Origin: Pseudomonas fluorescens | GTDB lineage: Bacteria; Pseudomonadota; Gammaproteobacteria; Pseudomonadales; Pseudomonadaceae | Assembly (NCBI RefSeq): GCF_005938625.1 | Contig: NZ_VCNJ01000037.1 | Span: forward strand, 1-39,113 | Length of the DNA stretch: 39,113 bases | Direction: 5' to 3' | Shown here: piece by piece, positions 16,354 through 23,605 of the stretch | Position numbering within the stretch: position 1 is the first letter of the stretch | Layout: each line of letters begins with the position of its first letter | Notes under the pieces: generated by a model | What the model saw: only the letters and a program-made list of their open reading frames with translations | What the model was told of the DNA's origin: nothing | Databases searched by the model: none | Translations under genes and position numbers: made by a program

Positions 16354-17145
16354 TCAGGCCCTCGAGGCGGTGCGGTAGTTCAGGGTGGGCGCCGGGACGT
16401 CAGCGGAGTGTTCTGCGGATTGCCCCGGATAGATTCGCGCCAGATCGGCGTCGGTCATGCTCGACGCTTTGCCATCGAACACCAGACTGCCGTGAGCGAG
16501 GCCGACCACGCGGTCGCCAAACTCGCGGGCGTATTCGACTTGATGCAGATTGCACAGCACGGTGATGCCCAGTTCGCGGGTGGCATCGCGCAGGTACTGC
16601 AACACCAGTCGCGTAGTTTTCGGATCGAGGCTGGCGATCGGTTCATCGGCCAGAATCACTTTCGGCCGTTGCGCCAAGGCACGGGCAATACCGACGCGCT
16701 GCTTCTGCCCGCCAGACAGTGAATCGGTGCGCTCGCCGGCCTTGTGTGCCAGTTCGACGCGTTCCAGGCATTGCATTGCCAGCGCCACATCGTCACGGCG
16801 AAACAGTTGCAGAATCGAGGCGAGGGTGCCGACGGAACCGAGGCGACCAGTCAGCACATTCTTCAGTACGCTCAGGCGCGGCACGACGTTGTGGTGCTGA
16901 AAAATCATCGCCACTTCACGGCGCAAAACGCTGGTGTCGGGGCAGGCGAGGGCATCAATGCCCGCCACGTTCAGCGTGCCGCTGTCGGCCTTTGCCAGGC
17001 GATTGATGCAACGCAGCAAGGTCGATTTGCCAGCGCCGGACTGACCGAGCACCACGACGAATTCGCCCGCAGCGACGTCAAGGTCGATGCCGCGCAACAC
17101 CGGGTTGCTGCCGTAGTGTTTGGTCAGTTGGCGGATGCTGATCAT
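16354..17145 (-). CDS. phnC: Phosphonate ABC transporter ATP-binding protein
   Basis: A 263-residue ATPase of the PhnC family. Walker A is GQSGAGKST (34-42), the Q-loop is MIFQHHNVVPRLSVLKNVL near 80, the signature is LSGGQKQRV (143-151), Walker B is VILADEP (163-169). The HHN-V-x-RLSVL segment after the Q-loop is characteristic of phosphonate importers. Its start overlaps the phnD stop by 4 bases. Cytosolic, bound to the PhnE dimer. Confidence 0.94.
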   Translation of the reverse strand: MISIRQLTKHYGSNPVLRGIDLDVAAGEFVVVLGQSGAGKSTLLRCINRLAKADSGTLNVAGIDALACPDTSVLRREVAMIFQHHNVVPRLSVLKNVLTGRLGSVGTLASILQLFRRDDVALAMQCLERVELAHKAGERTDSLSGGQKQRVGIARALAQRPKVILADEPIASLDPKTTRLVLQYLRDATRELGITVLCNLHQVEYAREFGDRVVGLAHGSLVFDGKASSMTDADLARIYPGQSAEHSADVPAPTLNYRTASRA

Positions 17146-18008
17146 TTCATGCTCCGCAAATCGAGATCGAGCACCTTGGCGGTTTCGCGCACCACGTCAT
17201 ACGACGCGTCGGTGGTGGGCTGGAAGCCATTGAGCACGCCCTGATCACCCCACGGCACGTCCTTGATCGAAGCCAGTGCGTCGGCGACTTTTTTCTTCAA
17301 TTCCGGATCGAGCGCCTTTCGCCAGACCATCGGCGATTCGGGAATCGGCTTGGAACTCCAGACGATGTCGAAGTCATCCTGCTTGACCACACCTTTGGCC
17401 ACGGCGCTGGCAAAGATGCGGTCAGCCACGGCGGCGGCGTCGACTTTCTTGTTCTCGACCGCAAGGATGCTGGCGTCGTGGGAACCGGAGAAAATCACGC
17501 GTTTGAACAAAGTGTCCGGCACAAACCCGGCCTGCTCCAGTCCTGCTTTCGGGAACAAATGACCGGACGCCGAGCTTGGGTCAACGAACGCGAATGTATG
17601 GCCCTTGAGGTCAGCCAGAGAGTGAATGCCGCTGTCCTTGCGCGCCAGGATCACGCTCTTGTAAGCGCTCTGGCCGGTCTTCTTGGTCACCGCCACGGAG
17701 AACGCTTCGACATCGGCCACCGAGGTCGCCAGCACGTAGGAGAACGGGCCGAGGTAGGCGACGTCGAGTTTGCCCGAACGCAGCGCTTCGATGATGCCGT
17801 TGTAGTCGGTGGCCACGAACGGCACCACAGGCATGCCGATTTTGGCTTGCAGATCGTCGAGCACTTGTTTGCTCGATTCGATCATCGCCTGGGAATCTTC
17901 GGAAGGGATCAGGCCAATGGTCAGTTTGTCCTTGGCCCAGACCTGGCTGGCACTCAGGGCAAGTACGGCAAGGCTGGCGACACGCAGAAACTGTTTGATT
18001 GTTTTCAT
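17142..18008 (-). CDS. phnD: Phosphonate ABC transporter periplasmic binding protein
   Basis: A 288-residue binding protein of the phosphate/phosphite/phosphonate class. A signal peptide (FLRVASLAVLALSASQVWA) precedes KDKLTIGLIPSEDSQ. Family marks are VATDYNGIIEALRSGKLDVAYLGP (about residues 64-87, key residues Y, E, D, Y, G) and FVDPSSASGHLFPKAGL near 140, whose SSASG loop binds the phosphonate group. It is the first gene of the leftward operon phnD-phnC-phnE-dehydrogenase-MFS-lysR-phnX and divergent from the LysR gene at 18118. The natural ligand is not readable from sequence. Confidence 0.93.
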   Translation of the reverse strand: MKTIKQFLRVASLAVLALSASQVWAKDKLTIGLIPSEDSQAMIESSKQVLDDLQAKIGMPVVPFVATDYNGIIEALRSGKLDVAYLGPFSYVLATSVADVEAFSVAVTKKTGQSAYKSVILARKDSGIHSLADLKGHTFAFVDPSSASGHLFPKAGLEQAGFVPDTLFKRVIFSGSHDASILAVENKKVDAAAVADRIFASAVAKGVVKQDDFDIVWSSKPIPESPMVWRKALDPELKKKVADALASIKDVPWGDQGVLNGFQPTTDASYDVVRETAKVLDLDLRSMK

Positions 18009-18048
18009 GGCATTCCACGGTGTGGTTGGGAGTTGCCACAGGCTAGGT

Positions 18049-18066
18049 CTGTCACGTGACAGTCAT
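18049..18066. promoter_or_regulatory. 14-bp perfect palindrome / imperfect Pho box between phnD and lysR
   Basis: CTGTCACGTGACAG (18049-18062) is a perfect palindrome in the divergent phnD-lysR gap. With the following bases it reads CTGTCAC-gtga-CAGTCAT on the plus strand, two mismatches from the Pho box found upstream at 10894. On the minus strand, TAGCCT starts 10 bases after CTGTCAC, a possible -10 for phnD. It could be a PhoB site, a LysR operator, or both. Confidence 0.5.
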
Positions 18067-18117
18067 TCAATCAATTCAATATGCGAAACCGCAGCTGACT
18101 ATTGATGGAGTCTATGG

Positions 18118-18975
18118 ATGTCGAGCGCCAAATTGCGGGCCTTTCTCGCCGTCGCCCGTCACGGCAGTTTCAGTGCCGGGGCGCGGGCGTCAGGCTTGAG
18201 CCAGCCGACGCTGACCACGCAAGTTCAAGCCTTGGAACGTCAGCACAATGTTGAGCTGTTCCATCGCCGTGGGCGCCGGATTGAATTGTCGGATGTCGGT
18301 CGGCAATTGCTGCCTATCGCTCAGCGTATCGCTTTGCTGGAGCTGGAAGCGCATAACCTGATGCGCGATTCAGGGCGGCTTGACAGTGGTCAGCTCAAGG
18401 TCGGTGCGGTGGGGCCGTTTCATGTGATCGAGATGGTCGACAGCTATTTGCAACAGCATCCGAATATCGATGTGTCGATCCGCGTCGGTAACTCGGCGCA
18501 AGTACTGTCGGACCTGGAAAACTATGTGACCGACATCGCCGTGCTGGCCGGGCGTCAGGATGATCCAGCGTTGAGTGCGGTGCGTTATGCGCGGCACGCG
18601 ATCATCCTCTTTGCCCACCATGAGCATCCGCTGGCCAATCGCGGCAGCGTGCGCCTGGAAGAACTGGAAGGGCAGCGCCTGCTGCAACGTGAGCCCGGTT
18701 CGACCACGCGGCTGGTGCTGGAGCAGGCACTGAATGCGGCGCAGGTAAAACCGCGCATCGCCATGGAAATCGGCAGTCGTGAGGCGTTGCGTGAAGCGGT
18801 GGTGCGCGGGTTGGGGCTGGGTGTGGTGTCGGAAGCGGAGTTCATTGCTGATCCAAAAATCCGCACGATCAGAATCGATGGCGAAGAACTCTTTACCGAG
18901 ACTTATCTGTACTGCCTGGCCGAGCGGCGTTCCAGTCGGCTTATCTCATCGTTTTTCGATGCGGCGCTGAGTTGA
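18118..18975 (+). CDS. LysR-family regulator, phosphonate type, divergent from phnD
   Basis: A 285-residue LysR protein with N-terminal helix-turn-helix GSFSAGARASGLSQPTLTTQ (about 16-35) and an effector domain from about 90. A GGAG ribosome site 7 bases upstream fixes the ATG at 18118; another ATG 4 bases earlier is out of frame. Divergence from phnD is the usual layout for a LysR activator of that operon. It is a paralogue of the LysR protein at 12026-12895 (shared VELFHRRGR-x-IE and overall layout), so the cluster has two related regulators, perhaps for different steps or signals. Confidence 0.87.
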   Translation: MSSAKLRAFLAVARHGSFSAGARASGLSQPTLTTQVQALERQHNVELFHRRGRRIELSDVGRQLLPIAQRIALLELEAHNLMRDSGRLDSGQLKVGAVGPFHVIEMVDSYLQQHPNIDVSIRVGNSAQVLSDLENYVTDIAVLAGRQDDPALSAVRYARHAIILFAHHEHPLANRGSVRLEELEGQRLLQREPGSTTRLVLEQALNAAQVKPRIAMEIGSREALREAVVRGLGLGVVSEAEFIADPKIRTIRIDGEELFTETYLYCLAERRSSRLISSFFDAALS

Positions 18976-18976
18976 T

Positions 18977-19006
18977 TTGCAATTTCGCTTAAGGCTTGGC
19001 TAATAT
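18977..19006 (+). promoter_or_regulatory. Sigma-70 promoter of the parD-like/map pair
   Basis: -35 TTGCAA (18977-18982), 18-base spacer, -10 TAATAT (19001-19006). It starts inside the 60-base gap after the LysR stop, giving a leader of about 27 bases. The -10 merges into the phased repeat at 19003. Confidence 0.55.
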
Positions 19007-19041
19007 ACGTTCCATATACACATCGTATCGGATTCATATAT
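19003..19041 (+). promoter_or_regulatory. 11-bp phased repeat overlapping -10 and start codon
   Basis: Units beginning at 19003 (ATATAC), 19014 (ATATAC), 19025 (GTATCG, degenerate) and 19036 (ATATAT) recur at exactly 11 bp, about one helical turn. The array spans from the -10 to the ATG of the ParD-like gene and leaves almost no ribosome site. It is well placed to bind a ribbon-helix-helix protein cooperatively, most simply the ParD-like product itself. Confidence 0.45.
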
Positions 19042-19267
19042 GGGCATCGTAAAGATTTCAGAGGACATGCACGAGAACCTGCGTATCTCCAGCAACGCCC
19101 TCAGCCGCTCGATCAACGCGCAGGCCGAGCACTGGATGCGCATCGGCATGCTCGCCGAACTGCACCCCAACCTCGACCACAGCGCCATTTGCCGCTTGCT
19201 GATCCGCGCCGAACAGAACGGCGGGCTGGATCTGCAACAACTGACTCAGGAAGCCGTCAGCGCATGA
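19040..19267 (+). CDS. ParD-like ribbon-helix-helix protein
   Basis: A 75-residue protein of the ParD-like group (PF11903 by recognition). It begins MGIVKISEDMHENLRISSNA, where the first strand and helix of a ribbon-helix-helix fold are expected; then come ALSRSINAQAEHWMRIGMLAEL and DHSAICRLLIRAEQNGG. ParD proteins are antitoxins and autorepressors, but no ParE toxin lies nearby. Instead its stop overlaps the start of a methionine aminopeptidase gene by 4 bases. The ribosome site is very weak. It probably regulates its own two-gene unit, and may bind the aminopeptidase; neither is shown. Confidence 0.8.
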   Translation: MGIVKISEDMHENLRISSNALSRSINAQAEHWMRIGMLAELHPNLDHSAICRLLIRAEQNGGLDLQQLTQEAVSA

Positions 19268-20055
19268 GAAACCAGATCAAGATCAACACCCAGGCCGACA
19301 TCGCCCAATCGCGCGCTGCCGGCAAACTCGCCGCTGAAGTGCTGGCCATGCTGGTGCCGCACGTCAAGGCTGGCGTCACCACTGATCAGCTCGATCAACT
19401 GTGTAACGACTACATCGTCAACGTGCAGAAAGCAGTGCCGGCCAACGTCGGTTATCACGGCTTTCCGAAAACTGTCTGCGCGTCAGTCAATGACGTGGTC
19501 TGCCACGGCATCCCGTCGGGCACGCCGTTGAAGGATGGCGACATCGTCAACCTCGACATCGCGGTGATCAAGGACGGCTGGTTCGGTGATACCAGCCGCA
19601 TGTACGTGGTCGGTGAGGCAACGCCTGAAGCGCAGCACCTGATCAAGACCACCTATGACGCCATGTGCGCGGGCATTCGCGTGGTGAAACCGGGCGCGAC
19701 GTTGGGCGACATCGGCCACGCGATTCAGAGCCTGGCGGAGAAAGAAGGTTTCAGCGTAGTGCGCGAGTACTGCGGGCACGGGATCGGCAAGGTCTATCAC
19801 GATGAGCCGCAGATTCTGCATTACGGCTTTCCCGATCAGGGAATGAAGCTCAAGGCCGGGATGATTTTTACCGTGGAGCCGATGCTCAATGCCGGCAAAC
19901 GTCACGTGAAGAACATGCCGGATGGCTGGACGGTGCTGACCAAGGATGGCTCGTTGTCGGCGCAGTGGGAGCATATGGTTGCGGTCACCGAAACCGGCTT
20001 CGAAATCCTCACCGCCTGGCCGGATGAAATCGAAGGCTATTCCCCGATCACCTAA
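19264..20055 (+). CDS. map: Type I methionine aminopeptidase
   Basis: A 263-residue cytosolic metalloenzyme that removes the initiator methionine. All five metal ligands are present: D98 (VNLDIAV), D109 (WFGDTSR), H172 (CGHGIG), E205 (FTVEPM) and E236 (QWEHMVAV), plus H81 (VCHGIPS). It has no N-terminal SH3 or zinc extension. The start at 19264 overlaps the ParD-like stop (ATGA), implying translational coupling; an in-frame start further upstream at 19189 would lie inside that gene. The housekeeping map of pseudomonads is normally beside rpsB, so this is probably a second copy. Confidence 0.93.
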   Translation: MRNQIKINTQADIAQSRAAGKLAAEVLAMLVPHVKAGVTTDQLDQLCNDYIVNVQKAVPANVGYHGFPKTVCASVNDVVCHGIPSGTPLKDGDIVNLDIAVIKDGWFGDTSRMYVVGEATPEAQHLIKTTYDAMCAGIRVVKPGATLGDIGHAIQSLAEKEGFSVVREYCGHGIGKVYHDEPQILHYGFPDQGMKLKAGMIFTVEPMLNAGKRHVKNMPDGWTVLTKDGSLSAQWEHMVAVTETGFEILTAWPDEIEGYSPIT

Positions 20056-20069
20056 ACACCATAAACCCT

Positions 20070-20161
20070 CTGTGGGAGCGAGCTTGCTCGCGAAGAGGCC
20101 GTGTCAGTCAACATCAACATTGAATGACACACCGCATTCGCGAGCAGGCTCGCTCCCACAG
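20070..20161. repeat. REP pair (REPIN), GTGGGAGCGAGC type
   Basis: Inverted copies of CTGTGGGAGCGAGCTTGCTC followed by GCGA, with small differences in the right arm, enclose a variable loop. It follows the map gene. Confidence 0.9.
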
Positions 20162-20174
20162 TTGGAATGCACTC

Positions 20175-20262
20175 CTGTAGGAGCTGTCGAGTGAAACGAG
20201 GCTGCGATCTGTTGATCTTGTTTTTAACAGCAAGATCAACAGATCGCAGCCTGCGGCAGCTC
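20175..20262. repeat. Hairpin repeat, GAGCTGTCGAGTGAAACGAG type
   Basis: A long imperfect palindrome: CTGTAGGAGCTGTCGAG, then GGCTGCGATCTGTTGATCTTG pairing with CAAGATCAACAGATCGCAG on the right arm (shown to 19 bases). Related copies are at 23606-23699 and 31508-31594. It separates the convergent map and hydrolase genes and could terminate both. Confidence 0.85.
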
Positions 20263-20265
20263 AGG

Positions 20266-21159
20266 TTATGTGGTGTGTGCAGGGACGCTTTGCAGCCAAT
20301 CAAGCACCTCATCCCACAACGGCTGTGCGCTTTCGCGGAAGTAACCCATGTGCCCGTACGGTTTGCTGCCCAGTGGCGGCTGCAGATCCAGCAATGTCAA
20401 CGGTGCATTCACCATGGCTTTGACAAACGCATCGCGCGAACGCGGCGGCGCCCACGGATCATCGACCGACGTGGCGAAAACGCATGGCGTTGTGACCTCG
20501 GCGTAGAGCGCATGCAGATGGCTCATCTCGGGGTCGTCGAAGTAGTAGTGGGGGAATTTGCACCAGCGTTTCCAGTCGTTGTAAACGCCCAGCGGCAAAT
20601 CATCGCCCATGCCCAGCATGCTCCAGGCCATGTAGCCTTTGCGGGCGACAATCACCGGCAGCACAAACGTCCACATCAGACGGATTTTCCAGGCCTCGGC
20701 TCTGGACATCCAGCCGCTCCATCCCGCACCACTGCCCAAGGTGTAGCAAGCCGTCAGGGCGTGGTGATTGGGCAACAGACCAATCGCGTGACCACCAAAC
20801 GAATGGCCGACCCAATACAACGGCAACGCTTCCTGGCTTAGCAGATCCACTGCCGCCGCCAGATCCTGATAAGCCCAATCCAGATAAGACATCTCAAAGC
20901 CTTTGAGGGAAGCCGGCTTCGATTCACCGATGCCCCGGTAATCGAGGGTCAGGACATTGAAGCCCTGGCGCGCTGCATGCTCGGCAAAACGCCGATAAAA
21001 GCGCTGTTGCACCCCGGTGGCGCCGGCCATGATCAGGTTGCCTTTGACCGCGCCCGCCGCGCTGTAGCGCTTGGCTGACAACGGATAACCATCGCGGGCA
21101 ATGAGGGCGATGTCCTGTCTCTGGATCGATTCGGCAAAGGCTGCGGCCATGGTGTTCAT
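20266..21159 (-). CDS. Alpha/beta hydrolase of unknown substrate
   Basis: A 297-residue serine hydrolase fold protein without signal peptide. The nucleophile elbow is WVGHSFGGHA (S120), the oxyanion region is LIMAGATGVQQRFYRRFAE near 42, the conserved turn is LDYRGIGES near 72, and the probable acid and histidine lie in TSVDDPWAPP and YGHMGYF near the C-terminus. It follows the enoyl-CoA hydratase gene by 31 bases on the same strand, so both probably form one unit under the divergent TetR regulator. This could be a thioesterase or esterase in an acyl degradation route. A second ATG 9 bases inside is an alternative start. Confidence 0.8.
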   Translation of the reverse strand: MNTMAAAFAESIQRQDIALIARDGYPLSAKRYSAAGAVKGNLIMAGATGVQQRFYRRFAEHAARQGFNVLTLDYRGIGESKPASLKGFEMSYLDWAYQDLAAAVDLLSQEALPLYWVGHSFGGHAIGLLPNHHALTACYTLGSGAGWSGWMSRAEAWKIRLMWTFVLPVIVARKGYMAWSMLGMGDDLPLGVYNDWKRWCKFPHYYFDDPEMSHLHALYAEVTTPCVFATSVDDPWAPPRSRDAFVKAMVNAPLTLLDLQPPLGSKPYGHMGYFRESAQPLWDEVLDWLQSVPAHTT

Positions 21160-21190
21160 GAAATTGTTCCGAGTGAGTTGAGCAAAGCCT

Positions 21191-21988
21191 TCAGCGACCT
21201 TTGAACTGCGGTTCGCGCTTCTGCATCATCGCCATGACGCCCTCGCGGACATCCTCGGTTTTGATCAGGGCCAGCAGTTGTTCATCAAGCTTCGACAATG
21301 CCGCATCGTCTCCCTGATCCTGCGCCAGAAACGCCGATTGCAATGTCGCCTGAATCGCCAGCGGTGCAGCTTTGGCGATGCGCTCGGCGTACTCGATGGC
21401 GCGAGGCAGTGTCTGACCGGGCTCGACTACTTCGGTCAGCAGGCGCATGTGCAGGGCGGCAGTGGCATCGAACTCTTCCCCCGTGAGCATGTAGCGCATG
21501 GCGGCGGTCCAGCCCGCTGCGCGGGTGAAGCGCACGGTGGAACCGCCGGCGGGTGAGATCCCGCGCAACACTTCCAGATGAGCGAAACGGGCATTGGTGG
21601 CGGCAATGCTGATGTCGGCGTTGAGCATCAATTCGATGCCCGCCGTCCAGCAAATGCCTTCAATGGCAACCACCACCGGTTTACGCCTGCGCGGTTTGGA
21701 AACGCCCCATGGGTCGATGCCTTCTTCAGGATACTTGAAGGCGCCTGATACCAGTTTTGGCGTCAGTTCCATCAAGTCCAGACCCGCAGTGAAGTGCTCA
21801 CCATGCGCGAACAGCACGGCGCAGCGCAGTTCGTCATTGCGCTCGTATTCGCCGATGGCCAATGCCAGGTCCGTCAGCATTGCACTGTCGAATGCATTGC
21901 GTTTGCCGGCGCGATCCAGACCGATCAAAAACAGCTGGCCGTGTTGTTCGCGGGTGACTCTGCCGGGGCCACTGTTGGCTTCGTTCAT
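21191..21988 (-). CDS. Enoyl-CoA hydratase/isomerase (crotonase family)
   Basis: A 265-residue crotonase. The oxyanion-hole segments are GEHFTAGLDL near 63 and GICWTAGIEL near 110. Both hydratase glutamates appear kept: AGIELMLNAD and FAHLEVLRGISPAGGS, so hydration of a 2-enoyl-CoA is plausible. AAGGAG lies 7 bases before the ATG. It is divergent from a TetR gene with two palindromes in between and precedes an alpha/beta hydrolase gene. The exact acyl substrate is unknown; the YPEEGIDPWGV loop (about 86-96) replaces the usual flexible loop and may shape specificity. Confidence 0.88.
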   Translation of the reverse strand: MNEANSGPGRVTREQHGQLFLIGLDRAGKRNAFDSAMLTDLALAIGEYERNDELRCAVLFAHGEHFTAGLDLMELTPKLVSGAFKYPEEGIDPWGVSKPRRRKPVVVAIEGICWTAGIELMLNADISIAATNARFAHLEVLRGISPAGGSTVRFTRAAGWTAAMRYMLTGEEFDATAALHMRLLTEVVEPGQTLPRAIEYAERIAKAAPLAIQATLQSAFLAQDQGDDAALSKLDEQLLALIKTEDVREGVMAMMQKREPQFKGR

Positions 21989-22010
21989 CTCTGCTCTCCT
22001 TGAAATCTAT

Positions 22011-22045
22011 TGGTCACCAGTTACTGACCATTTGTTTGGTAAACA
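22011..22045. promoter_or_regulatory. Two palindromic operators in the crotonase-tetR gap
   Basis: TGGTCA-N8-TGACCA (22011-22030) and TGTTTGGTAAACA (22033-22045, arms TGTTT/AAACA) lie side by side in the 148-base divergent gap. The second resembles the GTTT/AAAC palindromes bound by fatty-acid-responsive TetR proteins such as PsrA. They are the natural binding sites of the adjacent TetR protein. Confidence 0.55.
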
Positions 22046-22136
22046 GAAACTAAACGAACAGTTGGTAACCGTCAAATTGAGAAGGGCAGGCTTATGTCAT
22101 AGAATCACCGCCAGTTATCCGGATCAGGAAATACCC

Positions 22137-22712
22137 GTGCGACCGTTGAAAATCCCCCGTGAAGAACTGCTTCTGCGGTGCGCCAATACCTTCAAGCGCC
22201 TTGGCTATCATGGCACCACCATGGACGTACTCGCGTCCGCCTGTGGCTTTACCAAGGCTTCGTTCTATCACCACTATCCGAACAAGGAGGCCTTGCTGCG
22301 TGACGTGCTCGACTGGACGCATCAGGTCATCAACCAGACCTTGTTTGCCGTGGCCTTCGACGAAAAACTCACGCCACAAGAACGCCTGAGCAAAATGGGC
22401 CGCAAGGCTGCGCGGCTGTTTCAGGATGACTCGATCGGTTGCCTGATGGGTGTGGTGGCGGTCGATGCGGCGTACGGCAAAAGTGAATTGCTGGAGCCGA
22501 TTCGCAGCTTTTTCGATGCATGGGCCAAGGCGTTTGCGCATTTGCTGGAAGGCCAGGTCGATGAAGTCCAAGCCTTGCTGACCGCTCGACAATGGGTGGC
22601 GGATTACGAGGGGGCGATTCTGCTGGCGCGGGTCTATGGTGACGCGGCTTACATTGATGCGGTGACGCGTCGTGCGCTGGAACATTTGAGTGCCTGTCAG
22701 GCACCGACATAA
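22137..22712 (+). CDS. TetR-family transcriptional regulator
   Basis: A 191-residue regulator starting with GTG at 22137 (AGGA 7 bases upstream). The N-terminal helix-turn-helix is LLRCANTFKRLGYHGTTMDV then LASACGFTKASFYHHYPNKEALL, a textbook TetR DNA-binding domain (about 8-56). The ligand domain runs to LSACQAPT. Divergence from the crotonase-hydrolase pair and the palindromes between suggest it represses that pair and itself until an acyl-CoA or related ligand binds. Confidence 0.9.
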   Translation: MRPLKIPREELLLRCANTFKRLGYHGTTMDVLASACGFTKASFYHHYPNKEALLRDVLDWTHQVINQTLFAVAFDEKLTPQERLSKMGRKAARLFQDDSIGCLMGVVAVDAAYGKSELLEPIRSFFDAWAKAFAHLLEGQVDEVQALLTARQWVADYEGAILLARVYGDAAYIDAVTRRALEHLSACQAPT

Positions 22713-22793
22713 GGCTTCCCCGCTGTTTGTTGTGTCCTCGACAGTGTCAGCCACGAGGCACACTGACTTTTTATCCAATCAGGGAGCAACACC

Positions 22794-23519
22794 ATGAGTG
22801 CAATCACCCCGGCCGTGATGGCCGATCTCGCGCCCGACGGCGTGCTGCATGCCGCCATCAATTTTGGCAACCCGGTGCTGGCACAGCGCGGGGCGGACGG
22901 TGCGCCGCAGGGTGTTTCGGTGGCATTGGCCAAAGCATTGGCTACCGAGTTGGGTGTCGAATTGGAGATGCGCACCTTTGATGCAGCGGGCAAGGTTTTC
23001 GCCGCGCTGGAGGAGGGCGTGTGGAACCTGGCATTCCTCGCCATCGAGCCGGTGCGTGAGGCGCAGATTGCGTTCAGCGAGCCGTACGTGATCATCGAGG
23101 GGACTTATCTGGTCGAGGTGCAGTCGGCGTATCGCCAGGTCGAGGATCTGGATCAGCCAGAATTGCGACTGGCCGTTGGCAAAGGCGCAGCCTACGACCT
23201 GTTCCTCAGTCGCACGCTGCAGCACGCACAATTGGAGCGTGCCGAAACCTCGGCGGGTGCCGTTGACCTGTTTATCGAGCAACATCTGGATGCCGCCGCC
23301 GGTGTCCGTCAGCCATTGCAGAAAGTGGCGAATGCCGACGCGCGCTATCGCGTGCTGGACGGCGCGTTCACGGCGATTCGCCAGGCCATGGCGGTGCCCC
23401 GTGGGCGAGAGGCAGGCGCGGAGTATGTGCGAGCGTTTGTCGAGCGCAAGAAGGCTGAGGGGTTTGTCGCTGCAGCGCTGGCCGAGAGTGGGCAGGGCGA
23501 TGTGACGGTCGCGCCTTGA
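22794..23519 (+). CDS. Solute-binding-like protein (SBP_bac_3 type) without signal peptide
   Basis: A 241-residue protein with the fold of amino-acid-type periplasmic binding proteins: VSVALAKALATELGVELEMR near 41, LEEGVWNLAFLAIEPVREAQIAFSEPYVII near 73 (key residues W, D-equivalent N, P, R, F-S-E-P-Y), then a second lobe LRLAVGKGAAYDLFLS near 124. No signal peptide is present: the mature fold begins at about residue 16 after MSAITPAVMADLAPDG. The ribosome site GGGAGCAACACC fixes the ATG at 22794, and no earlier in-frame start offers a signal. It may thus work in the cytosol as a sensor or enzyme-like protein, or be exported another way. No transporter partner is adjacent on this strand. Confidence 0.7.
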   Translation: MSAITPAVMADLAPDGVLHAAINFGNPVLAQRGADGAPQGVSVALAKALATELGVELEMRTFDAAGKVFAALEEGVWNLAFLAIEPVREAQIAFSEPYVIIEGTYLVEVQSAYRQVEDLDQPELRLAVGKGAAYDLFLSRTLQHAQLERAETSAGAVDLFIEQHLDAAAGVRQPLQKVANADARYRVLDGAFTAIRQAMAVPRGREAGAEYVRAFVERKKAEGFVAAALAESGQGDVTVAP

Positions 23520-23567
23520 GATCAAAAAAAGTGCCACCGCGGCCCTGAGGCGTAAACACGGTTCAAT

Positions 23568-23591
23568 TGTAGGAGTGAGCCTGCTCCCACA
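23568..23591. repeat. Single chimeric REP unit
   Basis: Left half TGTAGGAGTGAGCC and right half CTGCTCCCACA come from two REP subtypes (TAGGAG and TGGGAG), so one hairpin joins arms of two families. It looks like a deletion between flanking REP elements. Confidence 0.6.
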
Positions 23592-23605
23592 TTTGCAATG
23601 CATTC

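Noticed and set aside
19040..20055. Classical ParDE toxin-antitoxin module
   Set aside because: The second gene has all five methionine aminopeptidase metal ligands and is not a ParE/RelE-fold toxin.
20266..21159. Polyhydroxyalkanoate depolymerase or haloalkane dehalogenase for the hydrolase
   Set aside because: The nucleophile is serine in GHSFGG, not aspartate, and no depolymerase-specific context exists; I left it as an unassigned alpha/beta hydrolase.
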